From the NCBI RefSeq assembly GCF_964355755.1, contig NC_092675.1, positions 27,864,912-27,928,911 of the forward strand: a stretch of 64,000 nt of DNA, given 5' to 3'. The translations under genes were made by a program, and so were the position numbers. Below the pieces are notes generated by a model. The model had not been told where the DNA came from. It was given only the letters and a program-made list of their open reading frames with translations, and did not search any database. Of this stretch, positions 60,701-64,000 are shown piece by piece (positions within the stretch are counted from its first letter, which is position 1; each line of letters begins with the position of its first letter). Source of the DNA: Antedon mediterranea. Its lineage: Eukaryota; Echinodermata; Crinoidea; Comatulida; Antedonidae.

Positions 60701-63174
60701 TAAAGTCTAATTTCAAAGAGGAAGTAAAAATTAAATCACAGTATCCATAGAGATCCTCCATGCAGTATCATATACTTTGTTAAGTAAGATAATTTTACCA
60801 GTAATAAATAAACTTGTTTTGTTTCTTTAGGTTCTAGAAAAAGTGAAAGCCAACGCCAAGTACTTTTGTGAGAAACTTGGTGCCTACCGAATGCCTTTTG
60901 CATGGACGGCCATTGATCTCATGCACGTCATAAATGGCTCACAGGGCCTAGGAAAATCGGATAATGGTGAATCTACCAAAACATCAGGTAAAATAAATTG
61001 CACAAATAAATTTTTTTAAAGTACTGATTTTCTAGAAAAGAGCAATATCACCTAAATTGCTAATAATCATCTGCAGATGCAACAATAGAATTTGATCATA
61101 TTTGGGTTTTCTTTTCATAATTGTTAATATCATTTTTCATTCATGTTTTATATTATTTTTCTAAGAGAAAGTTAAAGTGTGTGAAGAAAAGCACAAAAAA
61201 ATTCATATTGACTTTTTTATTGCACATTGTTTGATAATAATCTATTTTTTCTACAAAAAGATCAATGTAAATACTATTATACAGTTTGCACAGAAACATC
61301 ACAAGTTTATGATTATATTCACAGTATAATTACCTTTTCTTAAATAACAATAATTAGTATAAATAATTAATTCATATTTGTTACAATCAAGATCACTTTT
61401 AATTATTTAAACTTCACAACAATATCAAACTATATAATATATAATCATTTTCAAATTTACTACAACAGTATAACAAATGTCACAAAAAAACAATTAAATT
61501 CACTTTTTTCAAAATATATATAATAACTGTACAAGGTTATTTTCCAATAAATAATGTTTTCACAAGGTTTAACAAGCTAATTAACATATTCATCCAGGTG
61601 GCTAGTAATAGTCTACTATGCTAACCACTGCATCTTTTATCTTAGCATCAAGTCTACTGAAACGGCAGAGTTTTAATCTAGGACTGCTGGACACTTGTAA
61701 GTTGGGAATCAGTGCATCGTTTGACCTTTATTTATTTTCCCCTAATCACTTAATGGTTTCTTCCAAAATGCAGTTAATTGTATCATGGAACTATAATTAT
61801 ATTTTCTCTACTTTTTAATAATAACTTTTATCTGGTAACTGTTTGACTTTGAATGTTCTAATAGAATTTAATTTTTGTATCATTCGCATTTGAGAATATT
61901 AATTATTTCCTTGTGCACTAAACTTCCGGTTTGGTGGGATGGCAGTGTACTATAACGTTAATACAATTCTAGAGCTGTTTTAACTATTCTTTAACAGATA
62001 AATAAAATTGTTAAATTAATAATCGAACATATTTTTCCAAATTATAAATATATAAACATACTTTTAATTCCTTTACTTTCTCATATTATTGCGATCATTG
62101 TAAAGAAAATTGCTAATAGATATATGCAGCTCAACATTGCTAACTAAAAAAATAGTTAAATGTTGGCAGCCATCCTCATAAAACTAGAATAGACATATGT
62201 TTCTTAACTTTTCAACTCATGAAATATGAATAGATAGAAAATCCTTCTGCATTGCATTTTAGTATACTGAATAGTAGACACCCAAATGCATGTTTGATCT
62301 TTTTTAAATATAACTTTTGTCATACTTATAAATGCATCTTGTTGGTTTCTTTTGTGACACTTCAGTTTCTCTTGAGGTTCCGACTAGTTCAATGCCGAAT
62401 AAGCAAAGACAAAGGCAAAGTTTGAATCTTGAAATTCTCAATTGTAAGTCAGGGATTGAATCGTAATTTAATGCTTTTAACAGAAAAAAAACCACTAATT
62501 TTATCTTTTAAATGAATATATTACTATATTTAAAGAATATAATACAATTTTTTTCTTTGGTAATTTATTTTGCTGAATTACTCACAGAATGTTGTTTTGC
62601 TTTTTAATCCAATATTTAAACATAATTTACTGATTTATAAACATTAATTAAAATTACAGATAATTACCAATAAGGAATTGTAAATAAAATAAAGTAAAAT
62701 CTTGATTTTGATACTTATAATTTAGGTTCAAACTAAAAAGGTCTAATTTATGATGAACCCAAAGTAATCATTACATAATAATAGAATGCTGTACCTCCTG
62801 AAATTTTAAAAACAGAAAACAAAAATTGTTCTAAACTTATAGAATGAATAGATAAGAGTGTGTCAGTTGATTGGTTAATTATGCATCACATGTCGTTCGG
62901 TATTTATAGTTCTACCCAACAGGAAAATGATAATATTTTTTCCACAATAGTATTAACACTGATAATGTGCATTACCTATTATATTTTAGTTATGCATGCC
63001 TTTGTTTTATGATATTATTGAAATTTATATGGTGTTTCTGCACAAGAACACATTTTTTTCTTTACCTATTATTTTTGCGTTCACCAAGCCTTGCTTGTTT
63101 GCTACTATAATTATTTTTTACCTTTCCACCACATTTTATTGCCATAGCTTTTAATGACATTGAAGTTGTCGAAA
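54669..63174 (+). CDS. DOCK7: DOCK7-like DOCK-C guanine-nucleotide exchange factor (3' partial, 11 exons in window)
   Basis: DOCK-C (zizimin-related DOCK6/7/8) proteins activate Rac and Cdc42 through a C-terminal DHR2 domain, which lies beyond the window. Exons present: 54669-54712, 57225-57333, 57567-57742, 57960-58158, 58456-58674, 59214-59299, 59496-59562, 60301-60528, 60831-60987, 62366-62443, 63148-63174, together 463 codons plus one base. [15 protein letters not shown] matches the MAERRAFAQK start of DOCK7. [74 protein letters not shown] and [17 protein letters not shown] identify the N-terminal DOCK-C region (DUF3398). The start codon has a good context (AAAATGG). DOCK6, DOCK7 and DOCK8 arose within this clade, so the invertebrate gene may be pro-orthologous. 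Confidence 0.93.
54713..57224. other. DOCK intron 1
   Basis: Largely a roughly 2-kb TIR element (54896-56937). No exon between exon 1 and exon 2 was recognised. Confidence 0.6.
54896..56937. mobile_element. About 2-kb TIR element in DOCK intron 1
   Basis: Left GCCGCCGACAAGTTGAGCCG and TCTATGAAACGCC; right CGGCTCAACTTGTCGGCGGC and GGCGTTTCATAGA. TIRs are about 75 bases with mismatches. The interior carries GGTTATCCGC...GCGGATAACC at 55091-56265 and alternating CG words such as ACGCGCGCGTGCGCACG. No transposase recognised. Confidence 0.65.
57225..57333 (+). CDS. DOCK7: DOCK exon 2
   Basis: Phase 2 to 0. [15 protein letters not shown] then [19 protein letters not shown]; compare AAEVRKQISGQ in DOCK7. 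Acceptor AATATAG, donor GTACGT. The correct frame is not the longest open frame here. Confidence 0.9.
57567..57742 (+). CDS. DOCK7: DOCK exon 3
   Basis: Phase 0 to 2. [33 protein letters not shown] and VKPALPDE. Aligned to VDLEDYL and EFPPDDIEVV of DOCK7. Confidence 0.95.
57960..58158 (+). CDS. DOCK7: DOCK exon 4
   Basis: Phase 2 to 0. [19 protein letters not shown] matches VRDCIRSYTEDWAIVIRKY; the rest is a Lys/Glu-rich linker. Acceptor TTGTCCAG, donor GTATGT. Confidence 0.95.
58456..58674 (+). CDS. DOCK7: DOCK exon 5
   Basis: 73 codons, phase 0 to 0. [15 protein letters not shown] and [10 protein letters not shown] are signature DOCK-C sequences; [13 protein letters not shown] follows. 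Donor GTAGGT. Confidence 0.96.
59214..59299 (+). CDS. DOCK7: DOCK exon 6
   Basis: Phase 0 to 2. EDAIERRSS then [16 protein letters not shown]. The donor GTAAAT is weak. The following intron is 196 bases and is filled largely by a truncated M1 MITE. Confidence 0.95.
59371..59486. mobile_element. M1 MITE, copy 8 (right-truncated)
   Basis: AAGCTTTGTCTACACAATCA at left, CCATATATGGACATGATGAT and CACTACCATATTTT within. The right TIR is missing; the break is 10 bases before the acceptor of DOCK exon 7. Confidence 0.75.
59496..59562 (+). CDS. DOCK7: DOCK exon 7
   Basis: 67 bases, phase 2 to 0. [20 protein letters not shown] matches [20 protein letters not shown]. Acceptor CTTATAG lies about 10 bases after the MITE remnant; donor GTAAGT. 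Confidence 0.96.
60057..60287 (+). mobile_element. tRNA-derived SINE, copy 2
   Basis: TGGAGTTGTGGCTTTGTGG, B box GGGTTCAAGTC, body TTTGTTTATGTAGAGAATCT, aligning throughout with the reverse complement of 29022-29252. It ends beside the pyrimidine tract of DOCK exon 8. Confidence 0.7.
60301..60528 (+). CDS. DOCK7: DOCK exon 8
   Basis: 76 codons, phase 0 to 0. [32 protein letters not shown] and [23 protein letters not shown] copy occupies most of the last 245 bases of the preceding intron. Confidence 0.97.
60831..60987 (+). CDS. DOCK7: DOCK exon 9
   Basis: Phase 0 to 1. [20 protein letters not shown] then a less conserved end ([17 protein letters not shown]). Donor GTAAAA. Confidence 0.95.
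60988..62365. other. DOCK intron 9
   Basis: Very AT-rich; no exon or repeat recognised. The frame at 61618-61818 has no homology. Confidence 0.5.
62366..62443 (+). CDS. DOCK7: DOCK exon 10 (probable cassette)
   Basis: 78 bases, phase 1 to 1, between ACTTCAG and [26 protein letters not shown] continues in frame. This serine/charged linker is variable and alternatively spliced in DOCK-C genes, so homology is weak; splice sites and phase carry the call. Confidence 0.65.
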
Positions 63175-64000
63175 GTAAGTAAAATAAGACACAGTTTATA
63201 TGATATATGCTATGGTATTTGCATTAAAAGTAATGTTATATTTAAATGTGGGACTACATATAAATGTTGCTAGGGTTGTTTTATTGTAGAAAAGGTGAGA
63301 TAATCAATTTTACTACTGCAGCAACCGACCTATTATTGAATCATGGTTGTAAAGAATACTAGATTGAAATTATTATATCTGATGTTAGCTTGTCCTTGTC
63401 TATGTTTTATTTATGTATTTATTTCTATTATTGATTTAAGTTCTTTTTTCGTTAGCGCATATCATTATGTTGCCATATTATGTATTGTTGTAATATATTT
63501 GTAATGAGAATCAAGGAATTAGGAGATATCACCACGTAGTTTTTGGCTTGTTTAAATTACTAGGCAACCATATCTTTATTTGTTATATATAATTTCATAC
63601 TATTATCTTTTTTTTTTTTACTTTGTGCAAATTGTTATCAATATTAGCAGCATACAAAAATGGATATCATTGTAATTTTCTATAAAATATCTGATAGAAA
63701 GCAAACAAAAATAGCATTTTATTACATACCTCAATTTCAATTATGACAACATCGGTTTTCTTTATTTACTCAAACACTACTATGGAAAATACATAAAAGC
63801 CATTTCAATTGAATAAAGTTGGACTGGCATTTCCAAATATTCGTAAGCAAAGTATGGATTTTTTAAGTTGCTCAACCTCTTGCTAGTTTGTTTTATATTA
63901 CAATATTATAACTGTACATCTGAGGTTGTGTTTACCCTGGCTGATTATTTTATTGGCCTATATTAATATATATTAAACAGATGGGGAGATAATTTTTTTT
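62444..64000. other. DOCK intron 10 and the right edge
   Basis: AT-rich. Apart from micro-exon 63148-63174 nothing is recognised; the next DOCK exons (C2/DHR1 region onwards) lie beyond the window. Confidence 0.5.
63148..63174 (+). CDS. DOCK7: DOCK micro-exon 11 (probable)
   Basis: 27 bases (SFNDIEVVE), phase 1 to 1, between CCATAG and a consensus GTAAGT. It is in frame with exon 10 and could be skipped without a frameshift. Short, so moderate confidence. Confidence 0.5.

Overview
The window is animal nuclear DNA. It is AT-rich, with GT-AG introns of 0.2-5 kb, short exons, and many small inverted-repeat transposons, SINE-like elements and minisatellites. The three gene families, the conserved exon phases and the AGGCCTAG-rich intergenic texture fit an invertebrate deuterostome such as an echinoderm or relative. 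That placement is inference; no species can be read from the sequence.

Three genes are supported by spliced exons whose phases join exactly. (1) Plus strand, 1670-36952: a RAPGEF2/PDZ-GEF ortholog, a Rap guanine-nucleotide exchange factor. Twenty-seven exons give 1353 codons plus stop; the 5' exons lie left of the window. Domain order is degenerate cNMP-binding, REM, PDZ, RA, CDC25 catalytic domain, then a serine-rich tail with two PPxY motifs and a C-terminal PDZ ligand. (2) Minus strand, 46259-41755: a complete 410-codon STOML1 ortholog (stomatin/SPFH plus SCP2). Its 3' end converges on that of RAPGEF2. (3) Plus strand, from 54669 off the right edge: the N-terminal part of a DOCK-C (DOCK6/7/8, most like DOCK7) exchange factor, 11 exons and 463 codons so far.

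The rest is intron and intergenic DNA. RAPGEF2 introns hold a 16-bp VNTR touching a splice acceptor, a 17-bp minisatellite, a roughly 50-bp satellite (about 13 copies) and a 22-bp satellite (about 56 copies). At least eight copies of one roughly 160-bp MITE family (here M1) and three of another (M2) are scattered over all three genes. The 8.4 kb between the head-to-head STOML1 and DOCK starts is a transposon nest. It contains a foldback element made of GCGCAATTT palindromes with two other MITEs inserted, two exactly 927-bp inverted-repeat elements in opposite orientation, and a roughly 4-kb TIR-bounded composite carrying two tRNA-headed SINEs. DOCK intron 1 holds a further roughly 2-kb TIR element.

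RAPGEF2 and DOCK proteins both activate small GTPases (Rap and Rac/Cdc42) and STOML1 is an endosomal membrane protein. Nothing shows that the three are co-regulated. I see no new gene system. The most interesting material is the repeat architecture and the modular, skippable tail exons of RAPGEF2 and DOCK. All identities come from reading and remembered family sequences; no search was run.
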